Origin: Paenibacillus maysiensis
Lineage (GTDB): Bacteria > Bacillota > Bacilli > Paenibacillales > Paenibacillaceae
DNA: 64,000 nt
Direction of reading: 5' to 3'
Assembly: GCF_000520815.1 (NCBI RefSeq)
Contig: NZ_ASRY01000184.1
Coordinates: 1 to 64,000 of the forward strand
Both the position numbers and the translations under genes were made by a program. Positions 27,728 through 36,009 of this stretch are shown here, piece after piece. Below the pieces are notes generated by a model. That model had not been told where the DNA came from. It was given only the letters and a program-made list of their open reading frames with translations, and did not search any database. Every line of letters starts with the position of its first letter. The first letter of the stretch is position 1.

Positions 27728-28334
27728 TGCTTCTTTCCTTTGTCAAGTAAACAAACATGTAAATTACAATTATATGAGTTGAACTCTTAAAATTTAGATT
27801 AAACGGATGGGGCACAATAGTGTTGTACAAGCGAAGAGGCCGCTTTGAAGGCATTACCACAGAGCATTCTGCCCCTGATTACGGGCCTTAATCAAGCGGT
27901 TTTAGAAAGGGTGGGGAAAAGGGAGCATGATCTAACTGAGTAGTAGTACTTGTAGGTTCAACTTATATAATAATATAGCGAAACTCATAAGTGTGGCGCT
28001 TCCTCTTCGGAAGCGGCTTTTTTTATTTTGTCAAAGAGCTAACGCTTCATAAACGTTTTATTCAAAATCTTACAGATACACTTTGGCCAATACCTTCTTT
28101 AATCCTCTAAATACTTTTATACCTATTTCCTGGTTTTTTCACAAAAAAACTCTTGAAGCTCATTCGTTTCTCATGAAACTACCTAAATTGTAATATCACC
28201 AGCTATATTAAAGCCTTTTCACAAGGTTTTTTTACAATTTTTTTTAAGAAAGCATCCTTTTAGACATTTATGGTTGTGATTTCGCCAAGTTGTATCACTT
28301 TGATTAAACATACTGTTTATTTAGGAGGGAAATT
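27728..28334. other. 607-base gap with a hairpin-rich segment ahead of the sigma gene
   Basis: At 27830-27960 an open frame of about 40 codons contains LPQSILPLITGLNQAVLE and ends in TAG; at most a 32-residue peptide from TTG with a weak site, so I do not call a gene. GAAGAGGCCGCTTTGAAGGC and GGGCCTTAATCAAGCGG are partly complementary, suggesting RNA structure. The stretch 28040-28330 is AT-rich and probably holds the sigma-gene promoter. Confidence 0.35.
27995..28027 (+). terminator. rho-independent terminator in the gap before the sigma gene
   Basis: GGCGCTTCC-TCTTC-GGAAGCGGC followed by seven T. It implies that some transcript, perhaps the small protein gene at 27500 or an unrecognised RNA, ends here. 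Confidence 0.7.
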
Positions 28335-28883
28335 ATGAATCCTTATATACTAAATTTTACTGAAATTGTTAGCATTCTTTCAAGAAAAAAAATTATAAAT
28401 GAGTTTTTGAATGACCCAGAGCACTATGCTTTATTCAAGGAAAGTATTATGTCGCCATCTGATGCTAATAATAAGGAACTAGATGAAAAATTCAAACAAT
28501 TCTTTTTAGAACTACGTTTTACAACCTATATATCATCCTTGATACATTATGCTTCGATAGATTTTGACAAGAAACAAAGAAGAATCCGAAAAAGAAACGT
28601 GTTATTACCGGAAGAGGATTCACACAATCTTTTTAAGGATGTATGTACACAATATGAATTCTTGAAGGATAAGCGAACAGTTAAAATAGAAGATGTGGTA
28701 ACGAGTTCAAAGCTACATAAAGCGATAAGTTTATTAACGGAAAAAGAAAAAAGTATTTTGAGCGCTTCATATGTTATGAATTGTTCGGATACTGAAATTG
28801 CTAAAAATAATAACGTATCACAGCAGGCCGTTTCAAAAACAAGAACTAGGGCATTAAAAAAACTCAGAGATTTTTTGGCGTAA
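28335..28883 (+). CDS. SigO-like sigma factor subunit (sigma-70 region 4 type)
   Basis: A 182-residue protein. The C-terminal ~60 residues are a sigma region-4 helix-turn-helix (LTEKEKSILSASY, then DTEIAKNNNVSQQAVSKTR and KKLRDFL) that would bind the -35 element; the N-terminal part is divergent and lacks an obvious region 2. Size and the small partner gene downstream mirror B. subtilis SigO (YvrI) and RsoA. AGGAGGGAAATT precedes the ATG. UviA/TcdR-like sigma factors are an alternative, but the downstream partner favours SigO. Confidence 0.65.
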   Translation: MNPYILNFTEIVSILSRKKIINEFLNDPEHYALFKESIMSPSDANNKELDEKFKQFFLELRFTTYISSLIHYASIDFDKKQRRIRKRNVLLPEEDSHNLFKDVCTQYEFLKDKRTVKIEDVVTSSKLHKAISLLTEKEKSILSASYVMNCSDTEIAKNNNVSQQAVSKTRTRALKKLRDFLA

Positions 28884-29078
28884 AATGGATTATTATATTG
28901 CTGCAATCAAAAAGTTCCCTAATATATTCGCGAAATAGGGGGAGATCGCTCAAAGTAGAACACTGCAATCTTATAAAAGAACAGTGTCAGTCCAATCTGT
29001 TATGTTCAATGGCATCAATCCTCAATACTCTCGGGAAAAATAGAGCGAGCAACTCGTTATATGAAAGGGAGAGAAGCA

Positions 29079-29324
29079 GTGAACTCTTTTATGAATCTAA
29101 TTAAGAAAGCACAACAAAGAGACGCACGAGCAATAGCAGCTATTATTGATAAATTCAATCCCAAAATTCAAAAATCTCTTACACAGACAAAGCCTCAAGA
29201 TCGTAATGACTTAAGACAAGAAGTAAGCTTAAAATTAATCGAGGCAATCTATAGATATGATTTAAGATCAGTGCCGGGTTTTTGGGAATTTGTAGATAAA
29301 AAGAATGAAGAGACAGATAATTAA
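29079..29324 (+). CDS. RsoA-like co-sigma factor (sigma region 2-like subunit)
   Basis: An 81-residue protein, NSFMNLIKKAQQRDARAIAA..IIDKFNPKIQKSL..DLRQEVSLKLIEAIYRYD, the helix-turn-helix pattern of sigma region 2 N-terminal segments; B. subtilis RsoA has 79 residues. GTG 29079 has GGGAG eight bases upstream; ATG 29061 has none. In B. subtilis SigO supplies region 4 and RsoA region 2 of one split sigma factor. The gene follows the SigO-like gene after 195 bases and ends before a terminator. Confidence 0.65.
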   Translation: MNSFMNLIKKAQQRDARAIAAIIDKFNPKIQKSLTQTKPQDRNDLRQEVSLKLIEAIYRYDLRSVPGFWEFVDKKNEETDN

Positions 29325-29390
29325 ATCTGGCGCTGTAAGCCGGGACTGTCTTGTGAGAGTGGGATATCAAAACATATTGCAATTTAAGCG

Positions 29391-29430
29391 ACCAGTCGCC
29401 TGAAATCTATCGGCGACTGGTTATTTAGTT
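29391..29430. terminator. terminator between the rsoA-like gene and the ECF unit
   Basis: ACCAGTCGCC / GGCGACTGGT stem with an 11-base loop, followed by TATTTAGTTTTG. Confidence 0.7.
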
Positions 29431-29498
29431 TTGTTTGAATGCGAATTGAGTTAGTAAATAGCGTGATGTAAGTTAGTGAATCATTTACCGCAGTTTTA

Positions 29499-29804
29499 TC
29501 ATGGTTTAGGATTAATTGACCAAGCGAGTATTAGTATCACGAAAGAGAAGAGGAGTACAAAAATATTCAGTCCAATCCCCCACCATGCATACATTTTAGA
29601 TCGCCTTGTAAATAGTGCTACAATTCCTGAAAAAATTCCTAGTATTGGTATGCTATATAGTGCTTGAGGAAGAAAAAAAGATGAGAGAAATAAATAGTTA
29701 ATATTCAATTCAACTAATGAAAAAATACCGCACAAGAAAGATATCATTCCTGTTATGGGGTGTAAAAGGGTTCCCTTTTTATTTTTTATGAATGCCAATT
29801 CCAT
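29499..29804 (-). CDS. small membrane protein of the ECF sigma unit
   Basis: A 101-residue protein with three hydrophobic segments (~17-45, 50-66, 75-96) and DUF4190-like spacing, but no family I can name. Its start overlaps the end of the anti-sigma gene by 19 bases, so it is the third gene of the ECF unit, possibly a direct target or an accessory of the regulator. Confidence 0.6.
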   Translation of the reverse strand: MELAFIKNKKGTLLHPITGMISFLCGIFSLVELNINYLFLSSFFLPQALYSIPILGIFSGIVALFTRRSKMYAWWGIGLNIFVLLFSFVILILAWSINPKP

Positions 29805-30862
29805 AATTCTACCTCCCCAACTTTTATTGTGCGCACCATTTTATTACTTTTAAGTTTTTTTAGTTCTTCAGATGGCCCTGTAACGACGGCTCCATAGGTG
29901 AGTATTCCATTTTTCTTTATATAATCCAAACGTTTAGAGAAAGATGTATTCTGGTAGTTTGGAAAAGTTGATATTAGCTTTTGTTGCTGAGCCAACTGTT
30001 CGACAATTTTAAGAAATATAGGTTGAATTCCTTGTTTAGCAACCTTAGCTCCGAAAAACGGAGAAAATAAATTGGTATCAGAATGCGTAGGGTACCCCAA
30101 AGGAATTATTTGTTCACTATTTTGTGAGTTTTCCACTCCTGAGTTTACTGCAAGCCACAGAGTATCAATACTTTTGGGGAGCTTGTGTTCCACTTCTTGG
30201 GGAGAATACAAATCATCGAAAGAAATGTACAATTCGGCGACAGACCCAGAAGGCAAGCCGTTTAAAACCTCCCACTCCTTACTTTTATCAAAATTCAGGT
30301 TGTTACTCGGGAAAATGAAATGATTCTTATTTGACTCAGATACAGGTATGCTTGTTTTAGATTGCCGTTCCACAGCAGAAAATTGTTTCATTGTGTATTG
30401 CACTTTGATTGCCTCAGAATTAAGACTTTGCTTCCCAACACGTTTTAAAGTGTTAAAATTCGCGTCCATAGAAAAAAAACCAATTCTAGTATCGAATCCT
30501 TCTTCTAACATTGTGTTAGGTTCAGTTACGTAAATTAAATTCTTAGTGGTGTCTAGTAAGTCGTTAGCTCGGTTCCCTGTTCCGTAATATAAATAGGAAC
30601 AAAGTGTTAGAACAGGTACAATTAAAAGTAAAATGGTTAGAACAATGAGGATTGTACTTACCTTTGCTTGGTATTTTGCTAATTTTATAATGCCTTTTGA
30701 ACCTTTTTCTTCAAAGTGTAAAGTGGTCCCGAGATCTAAATTAGCTTTTTTAAACAACTTATTGTATTCATCATGAGTCACCTCTTGATCTTCTTTAGGT
30801 GTTAAATTACTATTAATACTTTTTTTATCGAGAAATTGTTCGTTATCGTTATCCTTCTTCAT
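29786..30862 (-). CDS. membrane-bound anti-sigma factor (Sigma_reg_N/Sigma_reg_C type)
   Basis: A 358-residue protein: soluble N-terminus (~1-75), one helix (~78-105), then a large extracytoplasmic domain ending EVELWNWHS. The N-terminal THDEYNKLFKKANLDL and the C-terminal LDYIKKNGILTYGAVVTGP are typical of anti-sigma factors with the sigma-factor-regulator N and C domains. It should hold the ECF sigma factor encoded upstream at the membrane until an envelope signal. ATG 30862 has GAGGGG 8 bases upstream and lies inside the sigma gene (14-base overlap). Confidence 0.75.
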   Translation of the reverse strand: MKKDNDNEQFLDKKSINSNLTPKEDQEVTHDEYNKLFKKANLDLGTTLHFEEKGSKGIIKLAKYQAKVSTILIVLTILLLIVPVLTLCSYLYYGTGNRANDLLDTTKNLIYVTEPNTMLEEGFDTRIGFFSMDANFNTLKRVGKQSLNSEAIKVQYTMKQFSAVERQSKTSIPVSESNKNHFIFPSNNLNFDKSKEWEVLNGLPSGSVAELYISFDDLYSPQEVEHKLPKSIDTLWLAVNSGVENSQNSEQIIPLGYPTHSDTNLFSPFFGAKVAKQGIQPIFLKIVEQLAQQQKLISTFPNYQNTSFSKRLDYIKKNGILTYGAVVTGPSEELKKLKSNKMVRTIKVGEVELWNWHS

Positions 30863-31355
30863 GTAGTATGCCCCTCTTTTCAAGAATCGTTTTTAACTTT
30901 TTCCTCCCACGATAAATATGACTTTTTAAAGTATTAAGATTTAACCCCAGCACTTCAGCTGCTTCGTGCATTTTGAGTTGATGTAAATCACATAAAAGGA
31001 TGGCTTGGGATTCTTTTTCGGGTAGAGTATGAATTGATTGTATTAACTGGCTTAATTGATCACGCTCTATGAACTGATTTTCCGGCGTATTGTTATCAAA
31101 TAATTCTAGTCCCTTAATTTCTTCAATAAGCGCATTTTTTTTGTTTTTTCGTCGTGTGAAATCAATAAACGCATGGTATCCAACTTTAAACAACCAAGCC
31201 TTAATATTTCCAATTTCATTATCCTCAAGATGTAAAAAGGCTCTAAAGAAAGTTTCTTGGACTAGTTCCTCTGCAACGAAATGATTACAGGAGAGGGAAA
31301 GCAGGTATCTATACAAGTCGTTAAAGTAGCTGGAGTAAAGAGTTTCTAGGTTCAT
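30849..31355 (-). CDS. ECF-family RNA polymerase sigma factor
   Basis: A 168-residue sigma factor with region 2 (YSSYFNDLYRYLLSLSCNHF..EELVQETFFRAF..IKAWLFKVGYHAFIDFTRR) and region 4 (LPEKESQAILLCDLHQLKMHEAAEVLGLNLNTLKSHI..). It is close in layout to the SigM/SigV/YlaC groups that govern cell-envelope stress genes. AAAGGAGG precedes the ATG. It is first in a unit of three overlapping genes with its anti-sigma factor, usually self-activating. Confidence 0.85.
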   Translation of the reverse strand: MNLETLYSSYFNDLYRYLLSLSCNHFVAEELVQETFFRAFLHLEDNEIGNIKAWLFKVGYHAFIDFTRRKNKKNALIEEIKGLELFDNNTPENQFIERDQLSQLIQSIHTLPEKESQAILLCDLHQLKMHEAAEVLGLNLNTLKSHIYRGRKKLKTILEKRGILHEEG

Positions 31356-31639
31356 TCTTTCCTCCTTTCACTACAACCACGAATGAAGACAGGAAAAAGT
31401 TGCAGTAAATAATAATTTACTGATGAACTTTAAATTTATTACATACCGATTATTGTAACGGTTCCAAAGAAATAAATATTCAGCTTATGGTCTGATCATG
31501 TGAAATATAGTTACCAAAATACATTCGTGCAGATGAATCTCGATTCATTAACTCCTTCATCATAGCACAATCGAAATAGCTCAATTTGAATTCCTTAAAC
31601 GGTAAGAGTGAAGAAAGATAACAATGATTAAATGACGGA

Positions 31640-32245
31640 TTGTCAACCCAAGTGCAACAGTTCCTCTGTAAATCGTTCGTGAGTGATTTTCCAGTCCAGA
31701 CATTGTCGGGGCGGTGGTTGATGAGGAAGAACATGCTCCAGTTCTTCATCTGTAATTTGAGTAAAGTCACTGCCTTTAGGGAAAATCTCTTGAAACAAAC
31801 CGTTTGCGTTCTCTGTAGATACTTGTTGCCATGAAGAGTAAGGGTCTGAAATAGAACTGAGGTGGTGGATCGCTTCGAGGCTCGCGTAACAGGCAAACTC
31901 CTTTTCCCCGAGGGGTAAGTAGCCGTAACGCTTTGAAACGTTCCGGAAGAGTACTAGAAAGCGACTACGCCAAAGGTAATCTCCATGGACAAGGCCTATG
32001 AGATCTGGCACTTTTATCGCGGTTTACAGACGCATCTTCAGTTTGATGAAGGTAGCTAAGCAGTTTTTACTTTTCCCACGACTGGGTATTACCTTATCCA
32101 GTTCCCAGTACGAAAGGTTCCCAGGAACAAACTTCTCACGTTTCTCTGTCGGTTGTTTCCGTGTGCCTCTGTGCCCTAGCATCTAAGGAGATACTCGTCA
32201 ACACACCAGCATACAGCCAGCGCTAGAGCGTCAGGCCATGGGCCA
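31640..32245 (-). mobile_element. decayed IS30-family transposase
   Basis: Reading the minus strand from about 32245, pieces match IS30 transposases: LSYWELDKVIPSRGKSKNC (usual GHWE.DTV..RGKS), LATFIKLKMRL, IKVPDLIG, then after frame changes GEKEFACYASLEAIHHL, DPYSSWQQVSTENANGL, FPKGSDFTQITDEELEHVL and LDWKITHERFTEELLHL. Several frameshifts, stops and a missing N-terminus make it inactive. Terminal repeats are not recognisable. Confidence 0.75.
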
Positions 32246-32423
32246 TTTATTCCAGTAGGTGTCGCACTTCATAATTACAATCCGTCATATAGAAATATCC
32301 CCTTCAAGTTTACTCTTTCCTCATGTGACATAAGGTTTTTTTGAGTGTCTACTTGAAAGGGATAGTACTATTTTAAGAAGTGAAGATATTTAAACATTCT
32401 TAAGTATTCTTAAGTATTATCTA

Positions 32424-33146
32424 TTAGCATCCATCGAAATAAATGATAATGGCATTAGCTATAATATAATATTTAGTTCTATATCTGCGAGCGCAGTTCT
32501 CGAGAATCCCATCGCATTCGCAGTTACCTTCACCAAAATTTTCCCAGCAACGATCATGTGCTACGCAACATTCATCTAATTCGTTAATGGGGGCGCCCCC
32601 ACCTCTAGCCATGTTGTATCCACAGTTTTTACCACAATGCTGATAACCACCAGGAGCACAAAACTCCGTAGGATCCCAAGCAGTAGTAATTTTACTGTTA
32701 GTTTCTCCGGGGGTGTATGTCTCGTCATGAAAAGGTGGAGTTTCCACATCTACGTCTAGATCAACTCCATCATAAGGTGAATTAGTGACGTGAGTGCTCC
32801 CTTTTTTCACATCTAACTGTTTCAATTCGTTCCCCTCTAAAATATCTACACCAAGGGAGTAAGTAACTTCTGTACTATCAATTTCATTATAACCAAAGGC
32901 ATGAAATACAAGTTTCTTATCTTCACTAATGAAATAAATCATTTTCCCTACATTTAATTTTTTGTTTGTTGTATATAAGTCACTCACAAAAGTAGCTTTG
33001 ATTTTTAGGTTTTCAAGAGAAAATTTCGAATACTCTGTATCAATTAATTTTGAAATTTTCTTATAATCAGGGCTATTTGTAAGCTTTGATAAAAAATCGG
33101 TTGTTTCGATTATTGTCATAGGTCGACCATTAATTATATTCATCAT
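32424..33146 (-). CDS. protein with C-terminal phospholipase A2-like domain
   Basis: A 240-residue protein with no signal peptide. The N-terminal ~130 residues look like a mixed alpha/beta leader domain (IIETTDFLSKLTNS..) that I do not recognise. After a linker the Cys-rich C-terminus contains CGKNCGYN and DECCVAHDRCWENF (His ~197, Asp ~198), the D-x-C-C-x-x-H-D-x-C catalytic motif of phospholipase A2, followed by CECDG and more Cys. Phospholipid hydrolysis, perhaps as a toxin, is inferred. AGAGGAG lies 11 bases before ATG 33146. A 59-residue Cys-rich peptide gene lies 69 bases upstream on the same strand. Confidence 0.6.
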   Translation of the reverse strand: MMNIINGRPMTIIETTDFLSKLTNSPDYKKISKLIDTEYSKFSLENLKIKATFVSDLYTTNKKLNVGKMIYFISEDKKLVFHAFGYNEIDSTEVTYSLGVDILEGNELKQLDVKKGSTHVTNSPYDGVDLDVDVETPPFHDETYTPGETNSKITTAWDPTEFCAPGGYQHCGKNCGYNMARGGGAPINELDECCVAHDRCWENFGEGNCECDGILENCARRYRTKYYIIANAIIIYFDGC

Positions 33147-33215
33147 AACTATATACACTCCTCTAAATTTGAAATATAAAGCGGATAACGCACAAATCTT
33201 ATCAAAAGCTAATCA

Positions 33216-33395
33216 TTAAGATGAACAGCCACATGAATAAAAGACCGGATTGTTCTTAAATATGCCGCGATATGTTGCTGGGCAGTCAGGTCCGAAGCCA
33301 CAGCATTTAGGCAGTTGGTAACAGCCAATTTCCGCTTGAATCTGCACTTGCTCTTGCTGGGAAGCATTTGTTTGAGTAGTTTTCTTTTCATTCAT
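33216..33395 (-). CDS. 59-residue cysteine-rich peptide, possible secreted toxin or RiPP-like precursor
   Basis: A short gene with a near-ideal ribosome site (AAAGGAG, ATG 9 bases on). The product starts with a hydrophilic, Cys-free leader-like part (MNEKKTTQTNASQQEQVQIQ) and then packs six Cys into 33 residues: CYQLPKCCGFGPDCP.., ending NPVFYSCGCSS. No hydrophobic signal sequence. The leader/core split and Cys pattern resemble modified-peptide or bacteriocin precursors, but no modification enzyme is seen nearby. It precedes the PLA2-like gene on the same strand, so the two may be one unit. Family not recognised. Confidence 0.55.
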   Translation of the reverse strand: MNEKKTTQTNASQQEQVQIQAEIGCYQLPKCCGFGPDCPATYRGIFKNNPVFYSCGCSS

Positions 33396-33559
33396 AATTT
33401 AATTTCTCCTTTCGATTTAATTTGTTACAACTATAAAAGTGAGTTATGTACTAGATATAACAACCCAATATTTATTATTTTAAGACAAATGGAATTCGGT
33501 TTTTTTGAGATGAATTTCAAAACATTGTTATTTATCGTTTTCCTTCTCCCTTTATTAAA

Positions 33560-34080
33560 GCTGCATACATGAAATGCCCATATTCTGAAATACTGGAACT
33601 AATCTTTGCATGCATCAATACCGCTTCCAGTGCCCGGTTGCAAAGATGTTCGCATGGTTCGATGTCTCCCGAAGTGGTTACTATGCCTAGCTGCAGAACT
33701 GATCCTCTCAAAGTGAGCTAAGCAGCTGGGTATGAAATCCAGCAGATTGTGGGCTTCCAAATGGGGTCCAGAATGACAAAGGAACCGGTCCTTTTAGCAT
33801 TAGAGCGTGCTTACCAGGCTCACCGTCCTGCCAGTGAAGTTCTGCGCCATTCGGATCGCGGCAGTCAGTATGCAGCTCAGGAAAACCAGAAAAAGCTTGT
33901 GGAATACGGCATGGCATGAAAGGCAGCATGAGCCGAAAAAGGAATTGTTATGACAAATGTCTGCATTGAACGTTTCACAGCATTTAAAAAAAGGAACTCG
34001 TGTATTTGGAGCATTTCAAAACGAGAGAGGAATATATAAGTTTTACTTGGAGTTCTACTGCTTGAGGGAGGGAGTTCCTA
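33560..34080 (+). mobile_element. decayed IS3-family transposase (orfB fragments)
   Basis: Plus-strand fragments in shifting frames: MFAWFDVSRSGYY (usual N-terminal HHHRGSYGYR-upstream region of IS3/IS150 orfB), YQAHRPASEVLRHSDRGSQYAA (DDE motif Asp), then GSMSRKGN-like and MTNVCIERFTAF (usual NAC.ESF, catalytic Glu), and EHFKTREE. Large internal loss and many stops; inactive. Confidence 0.7.
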
Positions 34081-34332
34081 ACAAGTAATGACGCTTTTTC
34101 TTGGAAGCCACTATTTCAATAGTAAATCAAACGCGGAAGTGTTCTAACGTCTTACGTCCGGAGTGTATAACTTGAACTTAAAACATGCCTAGAGATTTTT
34201 AAAAAATCGTGTAATTGAGAGCAACTCATGAACTGATTCTCTTGTATGAATGTAATTATAGCTATATTTCACACTAATCAGGTCATGAGTCGTTTTTTCT
34301 TTCAGGCGATAAGTTTTTAATTTTAGATCAAT
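34081..34332. other. 252-base gap, nothing recognised
   Basis: AT-rich DNA between the IS3 remnant and the protease gene. No open frame with a ribosome site and no clear hairpin. Confidence 0.4.
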
Positions 34333-35256
34333 TTATCCAAAGCTCTTTAACAAATTCAGCATTCCGTTTCCTTCTATAGCTGGATTTCCAAAGAGCAGCG
34401 AACTGCTTTTAATTAATTGAGCATAAATTTCTGGTTCAGTAAGATCCCTTTTGAATAGGATTCTGCCTTCTTCGATGATCAATGCTAATGCACCAGCAAC
34501 GAAAGGGACTGCCATAGATGTACCACTAAAAGAAGCATATTTATTATTAAGGAATGTGGAATATATGTCTTCACCCGGAGCGACAATGTCAAGTTGTTCG
34601 TTTTTGTTGGAAAATTTTGAAATTAATTTTGTTGCTCCGATAGACCCAACTTCTATCACTTCATTGTAAGCACCGGGATATCTATATTCCCGATCACTCT
34701 CCCCATTTCCATCATTTCCGGAAGCAACGACTATAGACAAGCCATGTCCCACTGCATAGCGGATAGCATCATGCAGAAGAGGATTGTCTTTTTTGGTACC
34801 CAAAGACATTGTCATAATGTTAACTCTTTCTCCGTTGGGCCCTCTCCATAATATTGCGTAGTAAATAGCCTCAATTAAATTATTAATATCTCCATCTCCG
34901 TCATTGGTTAACGTTTTTAAAATGAGAATGCTGGCTCGTGGGGCAACTCCAATGTTAACTTTTTTATTGTTAGCTGCAATAATTCCTGCAACATGAGTCC
35001 CATGTCCATTGCCATCCTGATAGTTATGCGGATCATTGTCATAGTTTGAAGTGAAATTTCTTCCACCAATGATGTTGTTTTGTAGATCTTCATGCTTCAT
35101 ATCTATCCCGGTATCCAATACAGCAATGACAACATTAGATCCAAAAATATTTCGCTTCCAAATCTGTTCAGCATGAATTATTTCTAAACCCTTGTTTTCT
35201 TTGTTTGTAGCAGTTTTGATGTTATAGTTTGGTAATCCTATCGATTGTATTTTCAC
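34333..35256 (-). CDS. subtilisin-like serine protease, intracellular type (S8)
   Basis: A 307-residue protease without signal peptide. Catalytic triad visible: Asp 48 (AVLDTGID), His 85 (GNGHGTHVAG), Ser 247 (SGTSMAVP); oxyanion Asn in VVASGNDG (~181). The short N-terminal extension (MKIQSIGLPNYN..) and the HAEQIWKRNIFGSNVVIAVLDTG entry match intracellular subtilisins, in which such an extension keeps the enzyme inactive until clipped. Start is GTG with only a weak GGATGTGAG site. It sits alone between IS3 and IS1182 remnants; a link to the peptide and PLA2-like genes 0.9 kb away is possible but unproven. Confidence 0.85.
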   Translation of the reverse strand: MKIQSIGLPNYNIKTATNKENKGLEIIHAEQIWKRNIFGSNVVIAVLDTGIDMKHEDLQNNIIGGRNFTSNYDNDPHNYQDGNGHGTHVAGIIAANNKKVNIGVAPRASILILKTLTNDGDGDINNLIEAIYYAILWRGPNGERVNIMTMSLGTKKDNPLLHDAIRYAVGHGLSIVVASGNDGNGESDREYRYPGAYNEVIEVGSIGATKLISKFSNKNEQLDIVAPGEDIYSTFLNNKYASFSGTSMAVPFVAGALALIIEEGRILFKRDLTEPEIYAQLIKSSSLLFGNPAIEGNGMLNLLKSFG

Positions 35257-35409
35257 TCTATCTCACATCCATTCTCTTTTGTTAATTAAGAAAGTGTCAG
35301 TGATATTAAAAAATACAACTCGAAGTCAAATAGTCGATGTCCCGTAATGGCAACTGCTAGGATAATGCTCAATGGATACTAAAAAAGATGACTCCTGATG
35401 AATTCGAGG

Positions 35410-35940
35410 TCACTGAAAAACTCGTAGTTTGACGGAGTAGTTAAATGCATGAAACATCAGCTTCAATATTCTCTTCAGGTTTACAGTAAAGATCGCCATT
35501 GCACCTTGTAACTGCATGCCAATAAGACCCGAAGATGACGCTACATCATACCCGTGTCTGTGTTTGAGTTCACTGTTTGCTTTTAATAATGCCCTTTTCC
35601 AATGCAATTTCAACGGTTTTGCCCACGAGCATGTCAAGTAAATTCAAGTCTTTCAGTCGCAGCGTCCGAAACTTGGTTAACGAGCTGGCGTCAATCACTG
35701 GATCTTCAGGTGCCATATCAAGAAAGTATTTAAACGAGATGTCTACTTCGAACGTTCGACGATGTCCATGTCGGACAGTTCAAAAATCGCCTTCAAAAGT
35801 AAGTACTTGAACATTCGAATCGGGTCGATCGCATTTCGGCCGTTGTTCAGACAGTACCGCTCTTTCAGTTCTTCATAAACAAAAGAGAAGTCAACCAGTT
35901 CGTTGATTTGTCGTAACATATTGTCTTTCGGCACTACCAA
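35410..35940 (-). mobile_element. decayed IS1182-family transposase
   Basis: The 5' part gives MVVPKDNMLRQINELVDFSFVYEEL..RYCLNNGRNAIDPIRMFKYLLLK, the N-terminus of IS1182-type transposases. After frame changes come EDPVIDASSLTKFRTLRLKD-like codons (about 35635-35720) and, after a large deletion, YDVASSSGLIGMQLQGAM and VNLKRILKLM, the C-terminal end. The catalytic core is missing. It abuts the alpha-glucuronidase 5' remnant. Confidence 0.75.
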
Positions 35941-36009
35941 GTTATAAAGTTACAAATAAGAGCTTAAAGAGTCATAGATTCTTGTTTTTGAATCATCTCA
36001 TTCACCTAC

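Noticed and set aside
27830-27960. Possible 32-aa peptide (LPQSILPLITGLNQAVLE..)
   Set aside because: TTG start with a poorly spaced site and no family match; noted only within the intergenic entry.
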